A DNA stretch of 64,000 nt from Nitrospirota bacterium (lineage in GTDB: Bacteria > Nitrospirota > Thermodesulfovibrionia > SZUA-242): positions 62,001 to 126,000 of the forward strand of contig JACRHH010000037.1 of the NCBI GenBank assembly GCA_016212095.1, in the 5' to 3' direction. A program made the position numbers and the translations under genes. Positions 36,259-44,812 of this stretch are shown here, in pieces. Below the pieces are notes generated by a model. That model saw only the letters and a list, made by a program, of their open reading frames with translations. It ran no database searches and was not told where the DNA came from. How positions within the stretch are numbered: the first letter of the stretch is position 1; each line of letters begins with the position of its first letter.

Positions 36259-36295
36259 CCTCACCCCCGGCCCCTCTCCTTAAGGAGAGGGGAGG
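36259..36295. repeat. GC-rich dispersed repeat, second copy
   Basis: The palindrome CCCCTCTCCTT/AAGGAGAGGGG at 36271-36292, with a CCTCACCCCCGG lead. Similar in kind to the element at 6662 and likewise followed closely by the GTAGAGACGCA repeat. Confidence 0.75.
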
Positions 36296-36314
36296 CGCGC
36301 GCATGGAAAATGAT

Positions 36315-36358
36315 GTAGAGACGCATGATTATGCGTCTCTACTGCAATGCGTCTCTAC
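36315..36358. repeat. Dispersed palindromic repeat, copy 3
   Basis: GTAGAGACGCATGA/TTATGCGTCTCTAC at 36315-36342, then a half copy TGCAATGCGTCTCTAC ending at 36358. It begins 13 bases upstream of the htpX stop region and downstream in the sense of htpX transcription. Confidence 0.85.
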
Positions 36359-36370
36359 TGCGGGGCCAAC

Positions 36371-37225
36371 CTACCGCGTGAACCTCATCGCCTCCAGCCT
36401 TGCGATGCGCTCCTCCATGGGCGGATGCGTGCTGAATAGCGACATCATGCCGCCGCCGGTAAGCGGGCTCACGATGAACATATGCGCCGTGGCCGGATTG
36501 GCGTCGTGCATCGGGATGCGCGCCGCGCCCAGTTGGAGCTTCCTTAGCGCGTTGGCAAGATTCATCGGATTTCCGGCGATCTGCGCGCCGCCGTTGTCGG
36601 CTCCGTATTCGCGCGACCGCGAAATCGCCATCTGCACAAGCATCGCGGCAATCGGGGCCACGATCATCATGACGATGCCCGCAACCGGGCTTCCGCCTTC
36701 TTCGTCATCGCTGCGCCGCCCGCCGCCGAAGATCATCGCCCACTGCGCCATCTGGGCAAGGTAGCTGATCGCTCCGGCAATGGTGGCGGCGACAGTGCCT
36801 ATGAGAATGTCGCGGTTTTTGATATGGGCAAGCTCGTGGGCGAGCACGCCGTCAAGCTCGTCGCGCGAAAGTATGCGCTGAATGCCTGTTGTCACGGCAA
36901 CCGCGCCATGCTCCGGATTGCGCCCGGTGGCGAATGCGTTCGGCTGATCCTCGTTGATGATGTAGACCTTCGGCATCGGCAGGCCAGCGCGCGTTGAAAG
37001 CCTGCGAACCGAACCGTATAGATCTGGCGCGTCTGCCTCGGTCACCTCGCGCGCCCCGTACATTTTCAGCACGATCTTGTCGCTGAACCAGTAGGAGACG
37101 AAATTCATCACGAACGCAAACATGAGCGCCATGGTCATGCCGCCCCTTCCGCCAACAGCGCCGCCTATCGCAAGAAGGATGAGAGTCATGACCAGCATGA
37201 GCATCCCGGTCTTCAAAGCGTTCAT
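36371..37225 (-). CDS. htpX: Membrane zinc metalloprotease HtpX
   Basis: 284 residues. Two N-terminal membrane segments (about 8-22 and 31-47), then the cytoplasmic catalytic region with [14 protein letters not shown] (zinc site HELAH at 130-134), two further hydrophobic segments, and [12 protein letters not shown] with the third zinc ligand. It helps remove misfolded membrane proteins. The ATG at 37225 follows GGAGG by eight bases; the earlier in-frame Met at 37258 lacks a ribosome-binding site. Confidence 0.95.
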   Translation of the reverse strand: MNALKTGMLMLVMTLILLAIGGAVGGRGGMTMALMFAFVMNFVSYWFSDKIVLKMYGAREVTEADAPDLYGSVRRLSTRAGLPMPKVYIINEDQPNAFATGRNPEHGAVAVTTGIQRILSRDELDGVLAHELAHIKNRDILIGTVAATIAGAISYLAQMAQWAMIFGGGRRSDDEEGGSPVAGIVMMIVAPIAAMLVQMAISRSREYGADNGGAQIAGNPMNLANALRKLQLGAARIPMHDANPATAHMFIVSPLTGGGMMSLFSTHPPMEERIARLEAMRFTR

Positions 37226-37332
37226 CTGTAAAACCTCCATCGCTTTATCAATCTGCACGGCAAGATTCTCATGCCGTGTAACTATATTAATCTGTTTGAT
37301 TGTGAATTATCTGTCAAGGTGACGGCAGCAGA

Positions 37333-38295
37333 TCATTCGGATCCCAAATATCCCTCAACAGGCGTCTTGGTCGGCGCTCCCGGAATATCGATCACATAAC
37401 GCGGAAGCGAGCCGGACGGAACCATGCGGCGAGCCGCCTCAAACAGGGCAAGCCCGTCAGCCGGAGCAAGCCTGAAATGCGCCGTGCCGCGCGCCGGATC
37501 GGGGTGGTGAAGGTAATACGGCTGGATACCCCCGCGATGCAGCGAGGTAAACAGTTTCACCAACGCATGCGGGTTGTCGTTTACGCCGCGCAGAAGCACC
37601 GACTGATTAAGCACCCGCACGCCGCTTCCAATCAGTAACTCGCACGCCGCAACGCTTTCGACGGTTATTTCGCGCGGATGGTTGAAATGCGTAACCACGC
37701 GTGTGCGTGCCGCACTGCCATTTGTGCGTGATCCGCTGGCAAGAATGCGGGCAAGGCGTTCCGTTATCCGCGACGGCTGGACAACAGGCATTCGGGTATG
37801 CACCCGCAGCCTCTCGACATGCGGAATGCGCGAAAGCCTGTCGAAAAGCTCTGAAAGCTCCTCGTCGGATGCCATGAGCGGATCGCCGCCCGACAGAATC
37901 ACCTCGCGAACGCCAGAAGCTCCGGCGATGTAATCGAGCGCCGCGTCCATCGATCCGTCGAAAATGCCGCCGGAGTTACCGATGAGCGATTTCCTGAAGC
38001 AGAACCTGCACCGCACGGCGCATTTCGGTGTCACATGCAGAAGCAGCCGGTCGCGATAGCGATGGGTGATGCGCGGAGCCGGATTATGGGCCGTATCAAA
38101 CAACGGATCATCGACGTATCCCGGCATTTCGTCAAGCTCCCGGACATCCGGCACGCACTGGAGGCGTATCGGACAGGCAGGATCATCGTGGTCTATCAGC
38201 GAGGCGTAATACGGCGTTATCAGCGCCGGATAACGAGTGACAACCTCTCCGATCCCGGCCAGTGCTTCATTCTGGGGCATTGATAATACAGACAC
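37333..38295 (-). CDS. KamA-family radical SAM protein (lysine 2,3-aminomutase/EpmB-like)
   Basis: About 320 residues. The cluster motif is TPKCAVRCRFCFRKS (Cys about 92, 96, 99); GGDPLMASDEEL is the glycine-rich SAM motif and RVVTHFNHPREI the PLP-region match, with the C-terminal lid LPRYVIDIPGAPTKTPVEG. EpmB members make beta-lysine for elongation factor P, but KamA-like proteins vary, and no efp or epmA lies nearby. The start is uncertain: a TTG at 38301 overlaps a TATAAT; the GTG at 38295 or ATG at 38280 is preferred. Confidence 0.85.
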   Translation of the reverse strand: MSVLSMPQNEALAGIGEVVTRYPALITPYYASLIDHDDPACPIRLQCVPDVRELDEMPGYVDDPLFDTAHNPAPRITHRYRDRLLLHVTPKCAVRCRFCFRKSLIGNSGGIFDGSMDAALDYIAGASGVREVILSGGDPLMASDEELSELFDRLSRIPHVERLRVHTRMPVVQPSRITERLARILASGSRTNGSAARTRVVTHFNHPREITVESVAACELLIGSGVRVLNQSVLLRGVNDNPHALVKLFTSLHRGGIQPYYLHHPDPARGTAHFRLAPADGLALFEAARRMVPSGSLPRYVIDIPGAPTKTPVEGYLGSE

Positions 38296-38337
38296 CGGCA
38301 ATTATATCCTTAAACCGCCTGCCTGCGGGATTGCCTG

Positions 38338-38343
38338 TATAAT
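38338..38343 (+). promoter_or_regulatory. -10 box for the heme membrane protein gene
   Basis: TATAAT at 38338-38343, about 30 bases before the ATG at 38375; GGAGG (38361-38365) follows as the ribosome-binding site. A second TATAAT on the opposite strand (38306-38301) serves the divergent radical SAM gene. Confidence 0.5.
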
Positions 38344-38374
38344 GGAGGCAACATCACCACGGAGGTTTGCCGCA

Positions 38375-39298
38375 ATGAAAACACGCCTGCCCGCCATGTT
38401 TGCACTGCTTGCCGTCGCGCTTCTTTTGCTTGCGGCGCAGGCGGAGGCAACGCCGGAATATTCGGGCAGTTCCGGCCAGAGCTGCAAGACCTGCCACATC
38501 AGGGCCGAGGGAGGAGCGCTTTCGGAAACCGGCCTTGAGTTCGCGGCGTCAGGATACAATTGGCCGCCAACCGGCGGATACCGCGTGCTTGGCCCCATTC
38601 GCAAAACAGCGAGGTTTTTTGTGGGCCTGTTTCATATTACCGCCGGGTTTATGTGGTTCGGCACGATACTTTATGTGCATATTCTTCTGCGCCCGGCATA
38701 CGCCGCGAAGGGCTTGCCGAAGGGCGAGATGTTCCTCGGCGTGGTTTCGATGGCCATAGTCGGAATCACCGGCGCGCTGCTTACCCTCTCCCGCATTAAA
38801 AGCCTTGCGGTGCTTTATTCATCGTCCTGGGGCGTGGCGCTTTCGATAAAAATAGCGATGTATCTTGTCATGGTGTCAACGGCGGCTTTCGTCATCGCAT
38901 ACATCAGGCCGAGGCTCGGCAAGTCCGATCCGAAACTGCCCGCGATGCCTGCTGACGGCGTTTTCAACACGGAAATGCTGGCCGCCTTCGACGGCAAGGA
39001 TGGCAGGCCCTCGTTTGTTGCGGTTGCGGGAAAGGTTTACGACGTGACAGCGCTGCGCCTCTGGAAGGGCGGGCGTCATATGAAGCACGCCGCCGGGGAG
39101 AACATGACGGAGGCGATAGCAAAGGCTCCTCACGGCACGGAGAAGCTCGACGCAGTTGCTGTCGTCGGCTCGTTCGATGCCGCATCCAGACCTGCGCTCA
39201 CACCGGCGCAGAGGATGTTCTATTTCATCGCCTACCTGAATCTTGCGCTCGTGTTCGCCGTAATTTTCGTGCTGGCGATTCTCAGATGGGGCATCTGA
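38375..39298 (+). CDS. Membrane protein with CXXCH, transmembrane core and cytochrome b5-like domain
   Basis: 307 residues. Signal peptide to about 25; SCKTCH (c-heme motif) near 32-37; then hydrophobic helices with conserved His (LFHITAGFMWFGTILYVHILL; GVVSMAIVGITGALL; SLAVLYSSSWGVALSIKIAM) like CopD-type membrane cores; then a soluble cytochrome b5-like domain, NTEMLAAFDGKDGRPSFVAV, VYDVTALRLWKGGRHMKHAA, with a last helix at the end. One polypeptide thus offers c-type, membrane-b-type and b5-type heme sites. A quinone-linked electron transfer role is inferred. Confidence 0.75.
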   Translation: MKTRLPAMFALLAVALLLLAAQAEATPEYSGSSGQSCKTCHIRAEGGALSETGLEFAASGYNWPPTGGYRVLGPIRKTARFFVGLFHITAGFMWFGTILYVHILLRPAYAAKGLPKGEMFLGVVSMAIVGITGALLTLSRIKSLAVLYSSSWGVALSIKIAMYLVMVSTAAFVIAYIRPRLGKSDPKLPAMPADGVFNTEMLAAFDGKDGRPSFVAVAGKVYDVTALRLWKGGRHMKHAAGENMTEAIAKAPHGTEKLDAVAVVGSFDAASRPALTPAQRMFYFIAYLNLALVFAVIFVLAILRWGI

Positions 39299-39365
39299 CC
39301 GGAATCCGCCGGCGGCAGATCAAGCATTGAAGCCATTTCCGGCGTTTAAACAGGTTAGAATCTTC

Positions 39366-39394
39366 TTGACAGGAAACGGCGTAAGTGCTAAGGT
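39366..39394 (+). promoter_or_regulatory. Sigma-70 promoter of the HU gene
   Basis: TTGACA at 39366-39371, 17-base spacer, TAAGGT at 39389-39394. The leader of about 80 bases contains AGCG..CGCT symmetry (39402-39415). Confidence 0.6.
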
Positions 39395-39479
39395 TCTGCC
39401 TAGCGTTTAGAGCGCTGGCAGAACATTAACTTATGTTCATAAATAACACATTATCCTGTTTTCGAAAGGAGACGCGTTC

Positions 39480-39752
39480 ATGACCAAGGCTGAACTTATC
39501 GACAAGATTGCGGCGGACGCCGACATCACAAAGGCGGCAGCCGGCAAGGCTCTGGATTCGCTCGTTGACAACGTCGCGCAGGTTCTCAAGAAGGGCGACA
39601 AGGTCACGCTGGTCGGCTTTGGAACCTTCTCGGTGTCGAAGCGCGCCGCGCGCAAGGGCCGCAATCCCCGCACCGGCGAGGAGATCAAGATAAAGGCTTC
39701 GAAGAGCCCCAAATTTACGCCCGGCAAGGGATTTAAAGACGCTGTAAAGTAA
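39480..39752 (+). CDS. DNA-binding protein HU
   Basis: 90 residues, the exact family length. [20 protein letters not shown] leads to the dimer core, then [20 protein letters not shown] and [10 protein letters not shown], the DNA-clasping arm with its conserved Pro, and [12 protein letters not shown]. It bends and packs DNA. GAAAGGAG lies nine bases before the ATG. It is a single-gene unit with its own promoter and terminator. Confidence 0.95.
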   Translation: MTKAELIDKIAADADITKAAAGKALDSLVDNVAQVLKKGDKVTLVGFGTFSVSKRAARKGRNPRTGEEIKIKASKSPKFTPGKGFKDAVK

Positions 39753-39780
39753 TTGCCAAGTTCTCAATAAATGAGGATGA

Positions 39781-39815
39781 GGGAGGCTGTCCGACAGGGC
39801 TTGCCTCCCTTTCAG
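39781..39815 (+). terminator. Intrinsic terminator after the HU gene
   Basis: GGGAGGC (39781-39787) pairs with GCCTCCC (39803-39809), followed by TTTCAGTTT. Confidence 0.6.
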
Positions 39816-39859
39816 TTTCCATGCATCGCTCGTTCATGTCATAATTGCCCGATTTTCCG

Positions 39860-40969
39860 ATGCAAAACCACGAACATCACATGCGGCTGGCGCTCGATCT
39901 TGCCGCCAAAGCCATCGGCATGACAAGCCCCAACCCGATGGTTGGCGCGGTTATTGTGCAGGACGACGTGCAGATCATCGCCGAGGGCTGGCACAGGCGG
40001 GCCGGCCTGCCGCACGCCGAGGCTGTTGCGCTGAAGCGCGCGGGCCGCAACGCTCGCGGCTCCACGCTTTATGTAACGCTGGAGCCGTGCTGCCATACGG
40101 CAAAAAAAACGCCGCCGTGCGCCGATGCGATCATCGCCGCCGGAGTAAAGCGCGTTGTTGCAGCGATGTCCGACCCCAATCCGTTGGTTTCCGGCAGGGG
40201 GTTCCGGCGTCTGCGCTCAGCCGGAATCGAGGTTGTAAGGGGCGTTTGCGAGCGCGAAGCCCGCGAGCTGAACAGGTTTTTCATCCGCCATATAACAGCC
40301 GGCCTGCCGTATGTCACCATGAAAACAGCCCAGAGCATCGACGGAAAGATCGCAACATCGTCGGGCGAATCGAAATGGATAACCGGCCCGGCAGCGCGAA
40401 AGATCGTACACGCGATGCGCGCCGAGCATGACGCCATAATGGTCGGAATCGGCACGGTCAAGGCCGACAACCCCTCGCTTACCGTGCGCGGAGTGCGCGG
40501 ACGAAATCCGGTGCGCGTCATCGTTGACGGACGGCTGGAAATATCGCCGGACAGCAAGGTGATTGCCGACGGCCTTGCGCCCACTATCATCGCAACAGCC
40601 GCGCCGCCGGATCATCCAAACGCTACGCGGCTTTTGCGCGACGGCGTTGAATTGATTCATTGCGCCGGCAATGTCAATGGAACGGGCGGCAGAGTCGATC
40701 TTGAATTCCTCATGCGCGCGCTTGGCAGCCGTGGGATTATGTCGGTGCTTCTTGAGGGCGGCGGCGCAATTAACGGCGCGATGGTGAGGGCCGGGCTCGT
40801 AAGCCGCGCCGTGTTTTTCACCGCCCCGCTTATAATTGGCGGGCGCAATTCCGTGCCGTCTGTTGGCGGGCCGGATATTGTGTCGCTTTCCGACGCTGTG
40901 CGGCTTGGCAGCTTTTCGATTACTCCGGCGGGCCGGGATATTATGATTTCAGCCGATATATTAATCTAA
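39860..40969 (+). CDS. ribD: Bifunctional riboflavin biosynthesis deaminase/reductase
   Basis: 369 residues. The N-terminal deaminase has the zinc site HAEAVAL and VTLEPCCHTAKKTPPCADAI; the C-terminal NADPH reductase has VTMKTAQSIDGKIATSSGES, NPVRVIVDGRLEIS and VLLEGGGAING. It performs the second and third steps from GTP to riboflavin. The ATG at 39860 has no ribosome-binding site; CATAAT at 39840-39845 suggests a very short leader. A TTG at 39845 would overlap that box. No other rib genes or FMN riboswitch lie in the window. Tail-to-tail overlap of four bases with hisA. Confidence 0.95.
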   Translation: MQNHEHHMRLALDLAAKAIGMTSPNPMVGAVIVQDDVQIIAEGWHRRAGLPHAEAVALKRAGRNARGSTLYVTLEPCCHTAKKTPPCADAIIAAGVKRVVAAMSDPNPLVSGRGFRRLRSAGIEVVRGVCEREARELNRFFIRHITAGLPYVTMKTAQSIDGKIATSSGESKWITGPAARKIVHAMRAEHDAIMVGIGTVKADNPSLTVRGVRGRNPVRVIVDGRLEISPDSKVIADGLAPTIIATAAPPDHPNATRLLRDGVELIHCAGNVNGTGGRVDLEFLMRALGSRGIMSVLLEGGGAINGAMVRAGLVSRAVFFTAPLIIGGRNSVPSVGGPDIVSLSDAVRLGSFSITPAGRDIMISADILI

Positions 40970-41727
40970 TCAGGCTTTCGGCCCGTCAACTCCTCATACC
41001 GCACGCCAATCCCGCCGAATATGTCCAGCGCGCTTCCCACGGTGTAATCTATCCGCCCCGTGCCCGCCTCGTCTATTAGCCGGATGTCGTCCATCGACCT
41101 TATTCCCCCGGCGTATGTGGCCGGAATGTGGCAATGACGCCCCAGAAAACGCACAAGCGGCTCCTCGATTCCGGCGCACCTGCCCTCCACGTCGGCGGCG
41201 TGAATGAGGAATTCCGAGCAATAGCCCGCGAAAAACGCCAGAGATTCCGCAGTTATGGAAACCTCCGTGAACTTCTGCCATCTGTCTGTGACGATGAAAT
41301 ATTCGCCGCCTCGCTTACGGCAGCTCAAATCCAGAACCAGACGGTCGCGCCCAACGGCCCCGGCAAGCCGCTTGAGCCGATCCATGTCGATTCTGCCGCC
41401 TGAAAAAACGAACGAGGTGACGATCACCTTTTCGGCTCCGGCGTTCAGCCAGAACGCCGCGTTCCGGTCGTCGATGCCGCCGCCGATCTGGAGTCCGCCG
41501 GGCCATGCGCCAAGGGCGTCCAGCGCCGCATCATCGTTGCCGGGGCCAAGCTTTATCACATGGCCGCCGGTCAGCCCGTCGCGCCTGTAGAGGGTTGCGT
41601 AATACGATGCGGGCCGGTCTGACGTGAAGTTCGTGACCGGGCCCGCGGCTGCGCTGTCATCGAGCGTTCCGCCCACTATCTGCTTCACGACGCCGTTATG
41701 TATGTCTATGCAAGGCCTGAATTTCAT
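40966..41727 (-). CDS. hisA: Phosphoribosylformimino-AICAR-P isomerase, eukaryotic-type HisA
   Basis: 253 residues, TIM barrel for the fourth step of histidine synthesis. Rather than the common bacterial form, it matches the fungal and plant HIS6 type: MKFRPCIDIHNGVVKQIVGG, SYYATLYRRDGLTGGHVIKL, ALGAWPGGLQIGGGI, LVLDLSCRKRGGEYFIVTDR, FLIHAADVEGRCAGIEEPL and DYTVGSALDIFGG. This form is found in scattered bacteria. No other his gene is in the window. It follows the TPR gene stop on the minus strand. Confidence 0.9.
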   Translation of the reverse strand: MKFRPCIDIHNGVVKQIVGGTLDDSAAAGPVTNFTSDRPASYYATLYRRDGLTGGHVIKLGPGNDDAALDALGAWPGGLQIGGGIDDRNAAFWLNAGAEKVIVTSFVFSGGRIDMDRLKRLAGAVGRDRLVLDLSCRKRGGEYFIVTDRWQKFTEVSITAESLAFFAGYCSEFLIHAADVEGRCAGIEEPLVRFLGRHCHIPATYAGGIRSMDDIRLIDEAGTGRIDYTVGSALDIFGGIGVRYEELTGRKPD

Positions 41728-43298
41728 GGATTTCTGTCCGCCTTTCCGTCTTCACCCGAACCGCTGGATTTTACACCATTGTTATCGCCATTTCCGGCGC
41801 GCGGAGGGCTGGCGTGCGGAGGGAATGTGGATTCCGCGTATTTCAGCGCCTTGCGGTACAGTGGAGCGGCCCTGTCGTTCTGCCCCTGGTTGCGGTAGAG
41901 CATCGCAAGGTTGTTGATGCTGCGGGCAACGTCCTGATATTTCGCGCCCGGAATTTTTTCGGCGATGCGAAGCGCGCGCCTGTACAGCGGTTCGGCCTCA
42001 TCGTAGCGCTTCCGCATTTCGTATGTGAGCGCCAGGTTGTTAAGCGTGTCTATCAGCGCCGGATTGTTCACGCCGAGTATCCGCTCCCTGATTGCAAGCG
42101 AGCGTTTCAGATGCGGCTCGGCCTTGTCGTATCTGCCTTGGCCATAATAAAGCATTCCGAGGTTGTTCATGCTGGTTGCCACATACGGATGATCGGGGCC
42201 AAGCGATTTTCTGCGGATCGAAAGCGCGCGACCGTATAATTGTTCAGCGTCGGCCAAACGCCCGTCCGCCTCCAGAAGCGCGGCCAGATTGTCGAGGCTT
42301 GCCGCGACAAACGGGTGGTTTCCGCCGAGATTCTTCTCGCGCAGATCGAGCGCCCAACGATAATAGAACTCTGCGTCGCCGCGCCTGCCAAGCTCCTCGC
42401 ACACAACCGCCATGTTGTTCATGATGGTTGAGGTGTCGAGCGAATTTTTGTCCACCACTGCGGTTAAAGCGCGCCTGAACAACGGCTCGGCCTCCGCCGG
42501 TCTGCCCATGGCGTCATAGAGCACTGCAAGATTGTTCTGTAGCGAAGCAAGACCGGGGCGCGAGAATCTCTTCTGAATATCGAGCGCCCGAAGATACACC
42601 TGTTCGGCGTCGGAAAAATTCCGCCTGCTGTAGTAGATCATGCCCAGATTGCTCAGCTTGCGCACGATGTCGGGGTCTGAGCCGTCCATGTCGCGCTCGA
42701 TCACAACCGGACTCTGCCGCGCTATGGCCCAGTTGTCCTCGTGCGCCGGGCCACGCGCAAACCTCATGGGCCATTCCTCGCCCTTCCGGATGGCGGCAAC
42801 AATCCAGCGCCTCTCCATTATGTCGCCCATCACGGCATCGGCCTCGGCGCGCAAGCGGTCGGCCTCGGCCATCATGAACGAGGCGTTGTCAACGTCGCCC
42901 CTCTTCAATGCCGCCCCGATGTCGCGGGCCATGTGAGAGATTGCCGGATACTCGTCCCACGGGAAGGCGTCCAGCCGGTCGCTCACGCCCCTCCAGCATT
43001 CGAGAAATTCACGCATGGCAACCGCTTCTTCCTCTCGCGCAATGCCGCTCTTTCGTATGACGCTGAAAAACAGATCGACGCTGGAATCGTCGAGCCCCAG
43101 AGACCGTGCAAGAGCGAGGGCTTCCTCGCGGGTGACGCCCATTGGTGAAGCCGGAGCCGGCTTGGGGTGAATTACTACGGCTTGGGGCGGCGCTGTTGCC
43201 TCGCGTCCGCCCCTGAAAAAGGCGGCGCGAAACAGAACGGCAAGGCAGACAAGCGCGGCCAATGCAACCGCTGCCCTGAACCACGCCCCCCTTTTCAT
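41724..43298 (-). CDS. Membrane-anchored tetratricopeptide protein with kinesin-light-chain-type repeats
   Basis: 524 residues. One N-terminal membrane segment (about 8-28), a helical region, then from about residue 200 roughly seven 42-residue TPRs of kinesin-light-chain type, with recurring phrases such as LNNLALTYEMRKRYDEAEPL, SMNNLGMLYYGQGRYDKAEP and SINNLAMLYRNQGQNDRAAP. The repeats face the periplasm and would be a scaffold for protein binding. The stop overlaps the hisA start by four bases. No specific partner is evident. Confidence 0.8.
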   Translation of the reverse strand: MKRGAWFRAAVALAALVCLAVLFRAAFFRGGREATAPPQAVVIHPKPAPASPMGVTREEALALARSLGLDDSSVDLFFSVIRKSGIAREEEAVAMREFLECWRGVSDRLDAFPWDEYPAISHMARDIGAALKRGDVDNASFMMAEADRLRAEADAVMGDIMERRWIVAAIRKGEEWPMRFARGPAHEDNWAIARQSPVVIERDMDGSDPDIVRKLSNLGMIYYSRRNFSDAEQVYLRALDIQKRFSRPGLASLQNNLAVLYDAMGRPAEAEPLFRRALTAVVDKNSLDTSTIMNNMAVVCEELGRRGDAEFYYRWALDLREKNLGGNHPFVAASLDNLAALLEADGRLADAEQLYGRALSIRRKSLGPDHPYVATSMNNLGMLYYGQGRYDKAEPHLKRSLAIRERILGVNNPALIDTLNNLALTYEMRKRYDEAEPLYRRALRIAEKIPGAKYQDVARSINNLAMLYRNQGQNDRAAPLYRKALKYAESTFPPHASPPRAGNGDNNGVKSSGSGEDGKADRNP

Positions 43299-43317
43299 GG
43301 CTGTTTGCCTTCCCCCG

Positions 43318-44055
43318 TTATCCTGTGGAACCGGCGTTGTACTTCTTTCGAACCTCTATTATCTTGCCGCAGGAGTACTCGCCTTCCGGACACGGCTTGT
43401 ACAGACAGCCCGGCCCGGCTTCCGCGAAGATCACCGGCGCGGCCTGCCTTGCGAGTTCCAGCATCCGCTCTGCCATCGCCCGTATCTCCCACTGCGCCCG
43501 GTTGCAGCAGCGCACGCGGAAAAAATGCAGAAGTTCGCGGGCGTTCATGGTGACAACTATCTTTGTCTCTGCGGCGTTCGGAAGCACGAACCGGGCGTCC
43601 TGATTCGCCGCCTCGCCCTTCAGCCCGCGCTCGCTCAGTCGCTCAATAAGCCGGTTGTACGCCTTCTGCGCGTCCGCCATGAATTGCTCAAACTCGGCGC
43701 GAAGCGCGTCATCCTCGGCAATGGACGGCGGAATAACGTAATCGAATCCGGACGATTCGCTCACATAACGCTGCGACTGCTGGCTATACGACGCAACCCT
43801 GTGGCGCACAAGCTGATGCGAACAGGCGCGGGATATGCCCTCGATGGCGAACGTGAACGACACATGCTCCACCGGACTCATGTGCCCCATGCCCACAAGC
43901 CGCTCCACAAAACCTTGCTGGTCTTTCCGGCTGATCTTCTCCTGCAACCCCTCGATGTCCGACGGGCTGTAGCAGAGCTTTGCCGCCATGGCGACCACGG
44001 CTTCCGGATCGGGCGTGTGTTTAAGAAGAATTACTTTAAGGTTTGATTGTGGCAT
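43318..44055 (-). CDS. thyX: Flavin-dependent thymidylate synthase
   Basis: 245 residues. The ThyX signature RHRVASYSQQSQRY is at 84-97, with SPVEHVSFTFAIEGISRA before it and NARELLHFFRVRCCNRAQWE after, holding the FAD- and dUMP-binding residues. It makes dTMP from dUMP using methylene-THF and NAD(P)H without ThyA. The start at the Met of MPQSNLKVIL (44055) is preferred; the longer frame runs into the HNH gene. A second Cys-rich stretch CLYKPCPEGEYSCGK lies at the C-terminus. Confidence 0.95.
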   Translation of the reverse strand: MPQSNLKVILLKHTPDPEAVVAMAAKLCYSPSDIEGLQEKISRKDQQGFVERLVGMGHMSPVEHVSFTFAIEGISRACSHQLVRHRVASYSQQSQRYVSESSGFDYVIPPSIAEDDALRAEFEQFMADAQKAYNRLIERLSERGLKGEAANQDARFVLPNAAETKIVVTMNARELLHFFRVRCCNRAQWEIRAMAERMLELARQAAPVIFAEAGPGCLYKPCPEGEYSCGKIIEVRKKYNAGSTG

Positions 44056-44071
44056 GTAGTATTTCCAGTAT

Positions 44072-44812
44072 TCAGGTGCGCTTACGGCGCATCTCCCTTT
44101 CAAGTATTTCCTTGACAACAAATGGCATCTCTTTTTCCATCTCTCTTGCCGTTGCCTTCAGTTTATCGTAAACATCAACTTCGTTGCCTTGCCAGACTAT
44201 ATCAAGCCTTCGGATTTGGCGCATGGCAATATGAGAGTAGTTTTCAGGATATGCCCAGTAGCACGTCATGCAGATCGTTCTGTCCTTCGCGACGTTCCAG
44301 TTTTCACAGTGCTCGCAAGACCATGATTTCGCACGGTTTGCCGAAGCGCACAGCAGCATGAAATCATCGGGATCAAGTTTGTTTTCCTCTCCATCGCCGC
44401 CAACCTCGAACGGAACGCGGTGGTCTATCTGTAAATTTACGGCATCCATATCCTCAAGGAAGATAAAACACCTGCATCCATGCTTTCCGACCAATGCGTC
44501 CCTGATTTTTCGGGACAGTCCGGTTCGTCCTGACAATTGCCTGAAACGGACGTGCTTGACGTCGCCAAAGCGATAGGCAGCGATACTTCGCCCGTCGGAA
44601 CCGGTCACCCGGAAGGTTTCAAGCGGAATGCCATGTTCACGGACGTCACGCACAGCGCGTGGAGGATGGTTGTATCCGTAATTGCCCTTCAGTTCCTCGG
44701 TTGTGATGAATCCGTGCGCCAAAATATGGTCAATAACGGTTTTGGGCCTTTTCGCTGTGACAGAACGGCACAGATCGATAAATTCTTGAGGAAGTTCAGG
44801 CGTAGCTGGCAT
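44072..44812 (-). CDS. HNH-family type II restriction endonuclease, probable
   Basis: 247 residues. A leading winged-helix-like part, TVIDHILAHGFITTEELKG and AVRDVREHGIPLETFRVTG, then an HNH core LQIDHRVPFEVGGDGEENKL...DDFMLLCASANRAKSWSC, with a following Cys4 site CEHC...CMTC that would hold a structural zinc. The ATG overlaps the 3' end of the methyltransferase gene by 17 bases, the classic arrangement of a restriction-modification pair. Recognition site unknown. The G+C content is visibly lower than in flanking genes, which points to transfer. Confidence 0.75.
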   Translation of the reverse strand: MPATPELPQEFIDLCRSVTAKRPKTVIDHILAHGFITTEELKGNYGYNHPPRAVRDVREHGIPLETFRVTGSDGRSIAAYRFGDVKHVRFRQLSGRTGLSRKIRDALVGKHGCRCFIFLEDMDAVNLQIDHRVPFEVGGDGEENKLDPDDFMLLCASANRAKSWSCEHCENWNVAKDRTICMTCYWAYPENYSHIAMRQIRRLDIVWQGNEVDVYDKLKATAREMEKEMPFVVKEILEREMRRKRT

